NCBI GenBank assembly: GCA_023433225.1
Contig: JAEZDQ010000198.1
Span: 1 to 25,993, forward strand
Length of the DNA: 25,993 nucleotides
Direction: 5' to 3'
Origin: Bacteroidota bacterium
GTDB taxonomy: Bacteria > Bacteroidota > Bacteroidia > Flavobacteriales > Weeksellaceae
In this document: piece after piece, positions 8,360 to 16,726 of the stretch
Position numbering within the stretch: the stretch's first letter is position 1
Layout: each line of letters opens with the position of its first letter
Made by a program: the position numbers and the translations under genes
Notes under the pieces: model-generated
Database searches by the model: none
What the model saw: the letters and a program-made list of their open reading frames with translations, nothing else
What the model was told of the DNA's origin: nothing

Positions 8360-9313
8360 ATGCAAAAAAGACAATTGGGTAATTCAGACCTTCAGGTAGC
8401 ACCGATTACTTTCGGCGGAAATGTTTTCGGATGGACCATCGATGAAAAAAAATCCTTTGAGATCATTGACGCTTTTATTGGAGCCGGTTTCAATTTTATC
8501 GATACAGCCAACAATTATTCCTACTGGGTCAAAGGAAACGACGGTGGGGAATCCGAGCGGATCATCGGGAATTGGGTTAAAAAGAGAAGAATCCGTGACA
8601 AGGTGGTCATCGCCACAAAAGTCGGCGGTAGGGGAAAGTCTGCCGAAAGACCCAATACTTCCCGGAAACACATTCTGGAAGAAGTTGACCAATCCCTCAT
8701 CCGTCTGCAAACCGACTACATTGACCTTTACCAAACCCATTACGATGACGGATTAACACCGGTAGAAGAAACCCTTTCGGCTTACCAGGATTTGATCAAG
8801 GAAGGAAAAATCCGCTGGATTGGTGCATCGAATATTTCACCCGGAAGGTTGCATGAATCTCTCCAAGCCAGCGAAAAATTCAACTTGCCGAGATACCAGA
8901 CATTGCAGCCCGAATACAACTTGTATGTCCGGGAGAACTACGAAAAAAATTACGAACCCATTGCCCGTGACCACCAATTGAGCGTGATGAATTATTATTC
9001 TCTCGCAAGCGGTTTCCTAACGGGGAAATACCGGAATGATGGCGATTTGGACAAAAGCCAGCGTGGCAAAGATGTGAAGCGGTATTTAGACGAAAGAGGC
9101 TTAAGGATTCTTGACGCATTGGACGAAGTTTCCAAAGAATACCAAACGACTTCGGCGGTTATTTCACTCGCTTGGTTGTTGGCACGACCTACTATCACTG
9201 CGCCGATTGTGAGTGCGACCAGTCTCAGCCAGCTTGAATCCCTGATCCAAGCTCCCAAAATAGAACTCAGCCCTTCGGCTGTTCAAAAACTCAATGAAGC
9301 CAGCCGGTATTGA
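8360..9313 (+). CDS. Aldo/keto reductase
   Basis: The 317-residue protein is a full-length AKR (beta/alpha)8 barrel. The catalytic tetrad is visible: Asp48 and Tyr53 (FIDTANNYSYW), Lys87 (IATKVGG) and His127 (YQTHYDD). The NADPH-binding part lies in the C-terminal third (SLAWLLARPTITAPIVSAT). The overall pattern resembles the YajO/YhdN-like general aldo/keto reductases. The real substrate cannot be told. It is cytoplasmic. The gene follows the phosphoesterase in the same direction, 83 bases apart, and converges with the DUF486 gene with only 15 bases between the stops. Confidence 0.93.
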   Translation: MQKRQLGNSDLQVAPITFGGNVFGWTIDEKKSFEIIDAFIGAGFNFIDTANNYSYWVKGNDGGESERIIGNWVKKRRIRDKVVIATKVGGRGKSAERPNTSRKHILEEVDQSLIRLQTDYIDLYQTHYDDGLTPVEETLSAYQDLIKEGKIRWIGASNISPGRLHESLQASEKFNLPRYQTLQPEYNLYVRENYEKNYEPIARDHQLSVMNYYSLASGFLTGKYRNDGDLDKSQRGKDVKRYLDERGLRILDALDEVSKEYQTTSAVISLAWLLARPTITAPIVSATSLSQLESLIQAPKIELSPSAVQKLNEASRY

Positions 9314-9328
9314 ATGTTTAAACAAAAT

Positions 9329-9697
9329 TTATTTTTTAAAAATAAAATAAACGGCTAAAACCAGAAACACAAAACCAATGAGGTGATTCCATTTGAAAGT
9401 TTCATTTTTGAATGCAATCAAGGTAAATCCCGTAAAGACTACCAAAGTGATTACTTCTTGGATTACTTTCAGTTGCCAGATGGTAAACGGGCCGCCATTT
9501 CCCACAAAACCGATTTTATTGGCCGGGACTTGTGCCATGTATTCAAATAATGCTATCATCCAACTGAATAAAATAATTTTCATCAAACCCATATTGGCAA
9601 ACCAACTGTATTCTTTAAACTTCAGATGCCCATACCAAGCGATGGTCATGAAGATATTGGACAAAATCAACAGAGAGATGGTATAGAAAATCTTCAT
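9329..9697 (-). CDS. DUF486 (DMT-like) small membrane protein
   Basis: The 122-residue integral membrane protein has four predicted hydrophobic helices: about residues 3-22, 35-57, 74-97 and 104-120. The conserved DUF486 blocks are present: YMAQVPANKIGFVGNGGPF and WQLKVIQEVITLVVF. The family is related to small drug/metabolite transporters, but no transport role is established here. It is the last gene of a tight leftward unit: its ATG lies 3 bases after the stop of the thioesterase gene. Confidence 0.9.
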   Translation of the reverse strand: MKIFYTISLLILSNIFMTIAWYGHLKFKEYSWFANMGLMKIILFSWMIALFEYMAQVPANKIGFVGNGGPFTIWQLKVIQEVITLVVFTGFTLIAFKNETFKWNHLIGFVFLVLAVYFIFKK

Positions 9698-9700
9698 TCC

Positions 9701-10567
9701 TTAAGGGTTTTTAGGTCGCATCAAGCCTTCCTGGGCGATGCTTGCAATCAGGTTTCCGTCCTGGGAGAAGATTTTCCCCGTCGTCAGCCCGCGGGCGTTG
9801 GACGTGCTTGGAACTTCTATGCTGTATAGAAACCATCCGGAAAAATCTTCCGGCTTGCGGTGAAACCACATGGCATGATCCAGACTCGCCATTTGAGTAT
9901 TGCCGAAATGCGCTTTGGAAGCATGTGGTTGTAATGCAGTAACCAAAATATTATAATCAGAAACATAAGCCAAAATTTCCTGAAATTCCGGTACTGAAAT
10001 CTCAGGGTTCATTTCTTTTATTTGGAACCAAACATGTTGGATCGGTTCCAAGTTTACCTTTTCAAATGGGTTGTTTACGACGGTCGGTTTGAAAATTACC
10101 GGCCGTTCCAGCGAAAGAAAATGCGCAAAACGCGCAGGCAAAACCGATTTGGTTTGCTCGTAAATATCTTCCCAACTCAAGAGTGAGTCCGGTGATGGTA
10201 CTTCGGGCATTTCCTGCTGGAAGTCATAGCCCGGTTCTTCCTTTTGGAAGGAAGCCGCCAAGACAAAAATCGAAACGCCGTCTTGTTCGGCCGAAACATA
10301 GCGCGTGGTGAAACTTCCGCCGTCACGCACCAATTGCACTTTGTAAACAATGTCTTTCTCCAGATCGCCGGGAAGGATGAAATAGCCGTGTAAAGAATGG
10401 CAGAACCTTTCTTCCGAAACCGTTCGGTAAGCGGCATTGAGTGCCTGGGCCAAAACCTGCCCGCCAAAAACGCTCGTGCTTCCGACCGATTCACTTTTGC
10501 CGGTAAACAAACGGGCATCGATTTGTTTCAGCTGGATTAATTCGATGAGTTCTTGTGTGTTTTTCAT
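9701..10567 (-). CDS. tesB: Acyl-CoA thioesterase II (TesB-like)
   Basis: The 288-residue protein is a double hot-dog thioesterase. The first hot-dog holds VFGGQVLAQALNAAYRTV (about residues 33-50), the second holds SLDHAMWFH with the likely catalytic Asp230. The C-terminal SIAQEGLMR contains Gln279, matching the Asp-Thr/Ser-Gln set known from E. coli TesB. It would hydrolyse medium- to long-chain acyl-CoA in the cytoplasm. The gene sits 9 bases after the nitronate monooxygenase-like gene and 3 bases before DUF486, so the three are probably one operon. The link of a thioesterase and a flavin oxygenase suggests acyl-CoA or fatty-acid turnover, but this is inference. Confidence 0.93.
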   Translation of the reverse strand: MKNTQELIELIQLKQIDARLFTGKSESVGSTSVFGGQVLAQALNAAYRTVSEERFCHSLHGYFILPGDLEKDIVYKVQLVRDGGSFTTRYVSAEQDGVSIFVLAASFQKEEPGYDFQQEMPEVPSPDSLLSWEDIYEQTKSVLPARFAHFLSLERPVIFKPTVVNNPFEKVNLEPIQHVWFQIKEMNPEISVPEFQEILAYVSDYNILVTALQPHASKAHFGNTQMASLDHAMWFHRKPEDFSGWFLYSIEVPSTSNARGLTTGKIFSQDGNLIASIAQEGLMRPKNP

Positions 10568-10576
10568 TTTTGAAAA

Positions 10577-11539
10577 TTAATATTTCAAATTGTCCCTAAT
10601 TGCTGAATTTTTATCCAAGGCCGATTTGTACTCCGACTTTAATCTTTGAATTAATTCTTTGACCGATGGTATATCGCGGATTTCCGCCACACCGTGCCCG
10701 GCCGACCAGATATCTTTCCAAGCTTTTGCGTGTTCGCCTGTGAGTTGGGAAAAATCTTCTCGTTTTTTCTCTGTGGTATTGATTCCTGCGTGTTCAATGC
10801 TTTTTTTAAGGAAATTCGCACTTACTCCGGAAACCCCGTCGGTATATATTACATCATCAATTCCGGAATCCAGAATCATTTGTTTGTAATCTCCGGAAGC
10901 AAGGCATTCTTTTGTGGCAATGAACCGGGTTCCCATATAAGCCAAATCTGCTCCAGCGGTTTGAGCCGCAAGGATTTCATTGCCGGTATTGATGCTTCCT
11001 GCCAGAATAATCAATCCGTTGTAAAAATTTTTGATTTCATTAATCAACGCAAATGGGTGAGCGGTTCCGGCATGGCCGCCGGCACCGGCAGCGACACAAA
11101 TGATTCCATCTACTCCGGCTTCTGCAGCTTTTTCGGCATGGCGTTTTTTGATGACATCATGTAAAATCAATCCACCCCAACCATGGACGGCATCAACGAT
11201 TTCCTTAACGGCTCCCAAAGAAGTAATGACGAGGGAAACTTTGTATTTGGCACAGATTTCCAAGTCGGGCAAAACCCTCGGGTTAGTGTGGTTGACAATG
11301 ATATTGACACCAAAAGGTGCCGGTTTGATTCCCGTTTCTTTTTCGAATTTTTCCAATTCAGTAGTGATTTCGATCAACATGTTTTCGAAATCATCAGTTG
11401 TTCTGCCGTTCAGCGCGGGAAAAGTCCCAACAATTCCACTTTTGCAGCATTCAATCACCAGTTTTGTTCCGGAAACGATGAACATAGGCGATGCAATGAT
11501 GGGAAGTGTTAACCGGGATTGAAGGTCTTGGGTGGTCAT
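10577..11539 (-). CDS. Nitronate monooxygenase-like FMN-dependent TIM-barrel oxidoreductase
   Basis: The 320-residue protein matches the 2-nitropropane dioxygenase/nitronate monooxygenase family. Visible blocks are LPIIASPMFIVSGTKL at the N-terminus, GVNIIVNHTNPR, the GAGGHAGTAHPFALI segment with the catalytic-type His, the phosphate-binding ILAGSINTGNEI, and GADLAYMGTRFIATKE. The family oxidises alkyl nitronates and needs FMN, but some members are enoyl-ACP reductases (FabK) or have unknown roles, so the substrate is open. It is the first gene of a three-gene leftward unit with the TesB-like and DUF486 genes. A TATATTTG -7-like element lies at 11563-11570, 24 bases before the ATG. Confidence 0.9.
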   Translation of the reverse strand: MTTQDLQSRLTLPIIASPMFIVSGTKLVIECCKSGIVGTFPALNGRTTDDFENMLIEITTELEKFEKETGIKPAPFGVNIIVNHTNPRVLPDLEICAKYKVSLVITSLGAVKEIVDAVHGWGGLILHDVIKKRHAEKAAEAGVDGIICVAAGAGGHAGTAHPFALINEIKNFYNGLIILAGSINTGNEILAAQTAGADLAYMGTRFIATKECLASGDYKQMILDSGIDDVIYTDGVSGVSANFLKKSIEHAGINTTEKKREDFSQLTGEHAKAWKDIWSAGHGVAEIRDIPSVKELIQRLKSEYKSALDKNSAIRDNLKY

Positions 11540-11562
11540 TTGATTTTATTATGCGTGAATAA

Positions 11563-11570
11563 CAAATATA
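11563..11570 (-). promoter_or_regulatory. Putative -7 promoter element of the nitronate monooxygenase-tesB-DUF486 unit
   Basis: The minus strand reads TATATTTG, a full match to TANNTTTG, 24 bases upstream of the ATG at 11539. A matching -33 TTTG was not found. Confidence 0.4.
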
Positions 11571-11827
11571 ATTATAAAGAACTGTTCTGATGAGGTTATA
11601 TTTCAAATAATTTTAAAATTAAATTGAAATATTTTAGGTGAAACGGCTGTTTTTGAATCTTCAAAATCATAAGAAATCACTGGTTGCCATCTATTTTTCA
11701 TGAGAATTTAATTCTATTCAAACCTTTATTGGCATAGTTTTTTCGTTTCACATGACTCCTTATAAGTAATTCAAACTGATTACTTGACAACCACAATTTG
11801 AATCTGCAATAAAATAAACAGGATACA

Positions 11828-12349
11828 ATGGAAGAATTATTTTTTAAAGATTGGAAGACTTTGTCACATATTGCGGTTTGCTCCGTGGTTTCGTATCTGG
11901 CACTTTTTGTATTCATCAGGATTTCAGGCAAAAGAACTTTGGCGAAATTAAATGCATTTGATTTTGTGGTTGCGGTTACGTTGGGTTCAACACTTTCATC
12001 AATGATTTTGATGAAGGTCACTGTAACCGAAGGTTGTGTGGCATTGATTGTGATTATAGCACTTCAATATCTTCTGGCCTATCTTGCGAAAAGGTCAAAA
12101 ATGATGGAAAATGCAATCAATTCAACACCTACAATGTTGTTTTACAATGGGAAATACCTCAAAAATGAAATGGAAAAAGAAATGATTACAAAAGAAGAAA
12201 TCTTAGCCGAAATCCGCCGTTTCCGAATCGAGCGAATCGAAGATGTACGCGCAGTGGTCATGGAATTAAACGGTGAGATGACGGTTATTAAAAAGTCTGA
12301 AAAAGGCAGTCGGTTTACTTCTTTGGATGATGTTGATTTGAAGGCTTGA
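11828..12349 (+). CDS. DUF421 (YetF-like) membrane protein
   Basis: The 173-residue protein has two or three N-terminal hydrophobic segments (about residues 15-32, 44-62 and 66-84). The family signature RISGKRTLAKLNAFDFVVAV lies between the first two. The soluble C-terminal domain carries the characteristic LFYNGKYL and ITKEEILAEIRRFRI. The family is known from Bacillus spores (YetF-type) and is widespread elsewhere; its function is unsettled. The gene stands alone, with 288 bases of AT-rich sequence before it that hold only the promoter of the divergent unit and nothing else I can support. It converges with gltA. Confidence 0.88.
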   Translation: MEELFFKDWKTLSHIAVCSVVSYLALFVFIRISGKRTLAKLNAFDFVVAVTLGSTLSSMILMKVTVTEGCVALIVIIALQYLLAYLAKRSKMMENAINSTPTMLFYNGKYLKNEMEKEMITKEEILAEIRRFRIERIEDVRAVVMELNGEMTVIKKSEKGSRFTSLDDVDLKA

Positions 12350-12411
12350 TAAAAATATTTTTATAAAATTCTCAACAAATTAAACATTTCTTTAAAATTA
12401 AGGATGTAGAA

Positions 12412-12441
12412 AAGAGGCTTATCCGGAAAGACAAACCTCTT
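12412..12441 (-). terminator. Likely terminator of gltA
   Basis: On the minus strand AAGAGGTTT (12441-12433) pairs with AAGCCTCTT (12420-12412): nine pairs with one U-G wobble and a 12-base loop, followed by TTCTAC. It lies 22 bases after the gltA stop. The T tract is short, so it may be weak. On the plus strand the wobble becomes a mismatch, which favours a role for gltA. Confidence 0.45.
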
Positions 12442-12462
12442 AAATTATAAAAACAAATTTAA

Positions 12463-13749
12463 TTATCTGCTTCCCATATCCAAATAATCCCGTTTCGGAG
12501 CACCGGTATAGATTTGTCTCGGGCGGCCGATGGGTTCGTTGTTGTTGCGCATTTCAATCCATTGTGCAATCCATCCCGGTAAACGGCCTACGGCGAACAT
12601 TACGGTAAACATTTCGGTCGGAATCCCTAAGGCACGGTAAATGATTCCGGAATAGAAATCCACATTCGGATACAATTTTCTGGATACGAAATATTCGTCT
12701 TCCAATGCGGCTAGCTCCAGTTTTTTGGCGATTTCAAGTGACTCATCCTGAATGCCTAATTTATCCAAAACCTGATCGGCTGCTGTTTTGATGATGCGCG
12801 CGCGCGGGTCAAAGTTTTTATAAACCCTGTGCCCAAAGCCCATCAATCGGAAATCATCGTTTCTGTCTTTGGCTTTGTCCACCCATTTCTGAACATTTCC
12901 GCCGTCTTCTTTAATCAAATCCAGCATTTCTACAACGGCTTGGTTCGCGCCTCCGTGCAGCGGCCCCCAAAGTGCGGAAACGCCGGCTGAAATAGATGCG
13001 AATAATCCGGTATGTGCGGAGCCTACTAAACGAACGGTAGAAGTGGAACAGTTTTGTTCGTGGTCGGCGTGGAGGATCAATAATTTATCCAAAGCATTGA
13101 TGACAACGGGATCCATTTCGAGTTCACGGTTTGGGTTTTTGAACATGAGGTGGTATAAATTCTCCACATACCCCAATTTACTGTCGGAATAATTCAACGG
13201 CAATCCTTTGACTTTTCGAAGTGTCCAAGAGGCCAAAACCGCAAATTTCCCAATCAAGGTAACTGCCGCGCGGTGCATATCTTCTTCAGATTTCACGTTG
13301 ACAGACTTGGGGTTAAAAGCGGTCAGTGCGCTGGTAAGCGAGGACAATACGCCCATGGGGTGCGCTGAACTCGGGAATGCGGAAAGTATTTTTGCCAATT
13401 CCTCTGAAACCACACTGTATTCTTTGATATCGTATTCAAATTTCTCCAATTGGGCAGAATTTGGCAATTCACCTTTCAACAAAAGATACATAACTTCCGC
13501 GAAATTAGATTTGTCGGCCAATTGTTCAATCGGATAACCCCTGTACATGAGGATTCCTTTTTCGCCATCCAAAAATGTAATTTCACTTTTGCAGGATCCG
13601 GTATTTTTATAGCCGGGGTCAAGTGTGATGATTTCGTCTGTTTGGGAACGGAAGTTGGAAAAATCTACATATTTCTCATCCATTGTTCCGATTCCCACTT
13701 CAAGTTCCAACTCTGAACCCTTATAACTAAATTTTGCTTTTTCTGACAT
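12463..13749 (-). CDS. gltA: Citrate synthase
   Basis: The 428-residue enzyme condenses oxaloacetate and acetyl-CoA at the entry to the TCA cycle. The active-site residues are visible: His265 (PLHGGANQ), His307 (GFGHRVYKNFDPRA) and Asp364 (NVDFYSG), close to the E. coli numbers 264, 305 and 362. The HADHEQNCSTSTVR block and the N-terminal domain (FLDGEKGILMYRGYPIEQLA) match the E. coli-like type II enzymes, which are NADH-regulated hexamers in many Gram-negatives; regulation here is not proven. An in-frame ATG at 13779 is rejected because it would lie within the promoter candidate at 13769-13800. Eno lies upstream in the same direction, 79 bases away. Confidence 0.97.
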   Translation of the reverse strand: MSEKAKFSYKGSELELEVGIGTMDEKYVDFSNFRSQTDEIITLDPGYKNTGSCKSEITFLDGEKGILMYRGYPIEQLADKSNFAEVMYLLLKGELPNSAQLEKFEYDIKEYSVVSEELAKILSAFPSSAHPMGVLSSLTSALTAFNPKSVNVKSEEDMHRAAVTLIGKFAVLASWTLRKVKGLPLNYSDSKLGYVENLYHLMFKNPNRELEMDPVVINALDKLLILHADHEQNCSTSTVRLVGSAHTGLFASISAGVSALWGPLHGGANQAVVEMLDLIKEDGGNVQKWVDKAKDRNDDFRLMGFGHRVYKNFDPRARIIKTAADQVLDKLGIQDESLEIAKKLELAALEDEYFVSRKLYPNVDFYSGIIYRALGIPTEMFTVMFAVGRLPGWIAQWIEMRNNNEPIGRPRQIYTGAPKRDYLDMGSR

Positions 13750-13768
13750 TGTTTGTAAAAGTTTGTTA

Positions 13769-13800
13769 GCAAGATACAATAAACTCGTTCAATAATCAAA
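13769..13800 (-). promoter_or_regulatory. Putative promoter of gltA
   Basis: On the minus strand TTTG (13800-13797) is followed after 20 bases by TATCTTGC (13776-13769), close to the Bacteroidetes TTTG-N19-21-TANNTTTG pattern. The -7 part differs from the pattern at two positions. The ATG follows 19 bases downstream. Confidence 0.5.
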
Positions 13801-13828
13801 ATGAGTTTTATCAATTATCTTGATGATT

Positions 13829-15118
13829 CTATTTGATTTTAAAGGCTGAAAGTTCGGGATAGACCGCTGTTTCGCCTAAGATTTCTTCGATTCTGATCAA
13901 TTGGTTGTATTTGGCCATTCGGTCTGAGCGCGAAGCGGAACCGGTTTTGATTTGCCCGGTATTCAAGGCAACCGCCAAATCGGCGATGGTATTGTCTTCG
14001 GTTTCACCGGAACGGTGTGACATAACTGCTGTGTAACCTGCGTTCTGAGCCATTTGAACCGCATCGATGGTTTCGGTTAAAGTTCCGATTTGATTGACTT
14101 TAATCAAGATGGAATTGGCTGTTTTTTCCGAAATGGCTTTTTTCAGTTTTTTTACATTGGTAACCAAAAGGTCGTCTCCAACCAGCTGAACTTTATCGCC
14201 GATGGCTTCGGTCAACATTTTCCAGCCTTCCCAATCGTTTTCGTCCATTCCGTCCTCGATGGAAATAATAGGATATTTTTCGGTTAATTCTTTTAAGTAG
14301 TCAACTTGTTCTTTCGATGTTCTTTTCGCGCCTTTTTTTCCTTCGAATTTGGCATAATCATATTTTCCGTTTTTGTAAAATTCCGAAGAAGCGCAATCCA
14401 AAGCAATCATGATTTCTTTTCCGGGCTTGTATCCAGCCTTCTTGATGGCCTCCAAAATGGTGTCCAGTGCGTCCTCCGTTCCTTCAAAAGTAGGAGCAAA
14501 GCCACCCTCGTCACCCACAGCAGTAGAAAGCCCTCTGTCATGAAGTATTTTTTTCAGTTGGTGGAAAATTTCCGTGCCTTTTTGCAGGGCTTCCGAAAAG
14601 GATTTTGCCAACACGGGCATCACCATAAATTCCTGAAAGGCGATGGGCGCATCGGAATGCGAACCGCCGTTCACGATATTCATCATGGGAACGGGCAAAA
14701 TTTTAGCATTGGTGCCGCCGACATAGCGATATAAAGGCAAACCGAGTTCTCCGGATGCAGCATGAGCTACGGCCAAGGAAACGCCCAGAATAGCGTTTGC
14801 ACCGAGCTTGGATTTGTTCTCCGTGCCGTCCAATTCAATCATTACTTTGTCGATCAATGCTTGTTCAAAAACATTGAATCCGATTAATTCCTGCGCGATT
14901 TTTTCATTCACATTGGCTACCGCTTTGGAAACGCCTTTCCCTAAAAAGGCTTTTCCCCCGTCACGAAGTTCCACGGCTTCGTGCTCACCGGTAGAAGCCC
15001 CTGAAGGAACCGCAGCTCTGCCTAAGATGCCGGACTCGGTTACGACGTCCACTTCCACGGTCGGGTTTCCTCTTGAATCTAAAATCTGTCTTGCATGAAT
15101 GTTTGTAATGATGCTCAT
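13829..15118 (-). CDS. eno: Enolase
   Basis: The 429-residue enzyme converts 2-phosphoglycerate to phosphoenolpyruvate. Typical motifs are all present: the N-terminal RQILDSRGNPTVEVDV, the substrate loop SGASTGEHEAVELRDG, catalytic Glu204 (GDEGGFAP) and Lys340 (LIKVNQIGT), the Mg-binding ALDCASSEF and SIEDG, and the C-terminal SHRSGETED. Length and layout match the family fully. The ATG at 15118 starts directly at MSIITNIHARQILDSRG, the standard enolase beginning. A TACATTTG -7-like element lies at 15147-15154. The neighbour gltA runs in the same direction but has its own promoter candidate. Confidence 0.98.
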   Translation of the reverse strand: MSIITNIHARQILDSRGNPTVEVDVVTESGILGRAAVPSGASTGEHEAVELRDGGKAFLGKGVSKAVANVNEKIAQELIGFNVFEQALIDKVMIELDGTENKSKLGANAILGVSLAVAHAASGELGLPLYRYVGGTNAKILPVPMMNIVNGGSHSDAPIAFQEFMVMPVLAKSFSEALQKGTEIFHQLKKILHDRGLSTAVGDEGGFAPTFEGTEDALDTILEAIKKAGYKPGKEIMIALDCASSEFYKNGKYDYAKFEGKKGAKRTSKEQVDYLKELTEKYPIISIEDGMDENDWEGWKMLTEAIGDKVQLVGDDLLVTNVKKLKKAISEKTANSILIKVNQIGTLTETIDAVQMAQNAGYTAVMSHRSGETEDNTIADLAVALNTGQIKTGSASRSDRMAKYNQLIRIEEILGETAVYPELSAFKIK

Positions 15119-15146
15119 TAGAAATTGGTTTTTTGAAATTCTTGCC

Positions 15147-15154
15147 CAAATGTA
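15147..15154 (-). promoter_or_regulatory. Putative -7 promoter element of eno
   Basis: The minus strand reads TACATTTG, a full match to TANNTTTG, 28 bases upstream of the eno ATG. No clear -33 TTTG is at the right distance. Confidence 0.4.
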
Positions 15155-15260
15155 AGGAAAATTGGGCTTTAGGGAGGAAATCGAGAAAAATATTTATGGT
15201 TGAAATGTAACAATTAAACCAATTTCCCGTTATTAGGTTAAACAAAGTACCTTTTATAAT

Positions 15261-16337
15261 ATGAATTGGATTCAAAAATTTTTAATTATTTGTTCGGGAA
15301 GCAGTATCCGCTTACTTGAAAAATCACCGTCAGAAATTAATAAACATGTAGGAATCGGTGGTGTAATCCTGTTTACGGCTATACTGGCTGCACTTTCATC
15401 CGCTTATGCGCTGCATTCCGTTTTTGATAATTTTTGGGCTGCCGCGGGATTCGGCGTTTTATGGGGTTTGATGATTTTTAATTTAGATCGTTTTATTGTG
15501 GCTTCCATGCGGAAATCGGGCAGTTTGATTCAACAATTTTTAGCTGCAACGCCACGAATTATTTTGGCGGCCTTATTAGGAATCGTCATATCAAAACCTT
15601 TGGAACTGAAGATTTTTGAAAAGGAAATTGATAAACAGTTAAATGTAATTATCAACCGCAATAAAACGCTGTTACAGGATTCTGTGAACATCCGTTACAT
15701 CCAACTTTCAGCAAATTTTTCAAATGAGCGGAATGAAATTTACGACCGGATTAATTCTTTGAGAAACGAATACAATACCGCATCGTCGGAATTGGAAAAA
15801 GAAGTGGTGGGAACAGCGACTGAAACCACGACCGGCAAAGTGGGTTATGGCCCGAATGCCAAACGCAAGGAAGAATTGAAACGCGCTAAAAAAGAAGAAT
15901 TGGAAGCTTATAGGACGCAAATGCAACCTCGTTTGGATGAATTGGATGAAGCAATCGATAAACTTTCAGGGCAAAAACAAATAGAATTGGCCGGTTTGGA
16001 TCCTTCCGAAAACAATTATACCGGATTTGCGGCACGGATACAAGCTTTGGATGAATTGGGAAAAAGCAATGCGGTTTTGGGATGGGCTTCGCTTTTCATC
16101 ATGGGTGTTTTCATCGCCTTGGAAATGGCTCCGGTATTGGTTAAATTGATTTCACCCAAAGGGCCTTATGACCATTTATTGGAAAAACATGAACATGCTT
16201 TCAAAATATACGCCGGGGAATCCATGAAAAAATCGGAAATTTCCTCCCATGAAAGGCTGGCAATTCATCAAAAGAAAAGCGATTGGAGGTTGCAGGAGGA
16301 AGCAGAAAATGAAATAAAATTGGAAAATGAAAATTAA
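15261..16337 (+). CDS. DUF4407-family membrane protein with coiled coil
   Basis: The 358-residue protein has three N-terminal membrane segments (about residues 32-54, 58-80 and 93-110) and a fourth near 272-295. The DUF4407 signature LWGLMIFNLDRFIV is present after the second segment, and SGSSIRLLEKSP near the start is also typical. Between the third and fourth segments lies a long charged region (about 115-268) rich in Lys, Glu and Arg, which should form a coiled coil outside the membrane. The C-terminal tail is soluble and charged. The function of the family is unknown. A weak TACCTTTT -7-like element ends only 5 bases before the ATG. HisE follows 59 bases downstream in the same direction. 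Confidence 0.88.
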   Translation: MNWIQKFLIICSGSSIRLLEKSPSEINKHVGIGGVILFTAILAALSSAYALHSVFDNFWAAAGFGVLWGLMIFNLDRFIVASMRKSGSLIQQFLAATPRIILAALLGIVISKPLELKIFEKEIDKQLNVIINRNKTLLQDSVNIRYIQLSANFSNERNEIYDRINSLRNEYNTASSELEKEVVGTATETTTGKVGYGPNAKRKEELKRAKKEELEAYRTQMQPRLDELDEAIDKLSGQKQIELAGLDPSENNYTGFAARIQALDELGKSNAVLGWASLFIMGVFIALEMAPVLVKLISPKGPYDHLLEKHEHAFKIYAGESMKKSEISSHERLAIHQKKSDWRLQEEAENEIKLENEN

Positions 16338-16396
16338 ACAACCAAACGGAAGGTTGATTTAAGTTTTTTCCTATTTTTACCCTTCAGAAAGTTTCA

Positions 16397-16726
16397 ATGG
16401 AAAAGCCAAAAGATTCTGAAGTCGTAAAAGACTTTCCATTCCTCAAAAAGTTGGAGGAGAAAATTGAAAACGGTAAACGCCCGGACGCCAAGAACAATAA
16501 AATCAAGCGGTATTACCAAAAAGGAACTTCTCAGATCGCCAAGAAAATGGGGGAGGAGTCGGTGGAAATGGTCATCGCTTCAGAGCAAGGCAGTGACGAA
16601 AATTTTCTGGAAGAAGCCGCCGATGTTTTCTTTTATTATTTAATGAGTTTGCACGCCCGTGGTTTCCAGTTGCGCGATGTATTGAAAATCCTGAAGAAAA
16701 GATTCAAAGACAAGGAGAAATATTAG
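16397..16726 (+). CDS. hisE: Phosphoribosyl-ATP pyrophosphatase-like protein (HisE type, MazG fold)
   Basis: The 109-residue protein matches HisE, which removes pyrophosphate from phosphoribosyl-ATP in the second step of histidine synthesis. Visible blocks are FLKKLEEKIENGKRP, KGTSQIAKKMGEESVEMVIAS with the acidic metal-binding Glu53, Glu54 and Glu57, and EEAADVFFYYLMSLHARGF with Glu73 and Asp76. It stands alone here, with no other his gene in the window. In many Bacteroidota this activity is the C-terminal part of a HisIE fusion, so this may be a separate hisE or a paralogue with another nucleotide substrate. The stop overlaps the stop of the convergent PAP2 gene by 3 bases. Confidence 0.85.
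   Translation: MEKPKDSEVVKDFPFLKKLEEKIENGKRPDAKNNKIKRYYQKGTSQIAKKMGEESVEMVIASEQGSDENFLEEAADVFFYYLMSLHARGFQLRDVLKILKKRFKDKEKY

Noticed and set aside
9328..9346. AT-only palindrome TTTATTTTT-T-AAAAATAAA at the end of DUF486 as a two-way terminator
   Set aside because: The stem has no G-C pairs and overlaps coding sequence, so its stability is too low to call a terminator.
13750..13779. Longer citrate synthase start at 13779
   Set aside because: The extra residues (MYLANKLLQT) are unlike the family and the codons overlap the promoter candidate at 13769-13800.
13781..13806. AAACTCGTT/AATGAGTTT hairpin between eno and gltA as an eno terminator
   Set aside because: On the minus strand, the one that matters, the stem has a mismatch and no T tract; it also overlaps the gltA promoter candidate.
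14306..14734. Long plus-strand ORF opposite eno
   Set aside because: It is the complement of well-supported enolase codons and has no recognisable domain.
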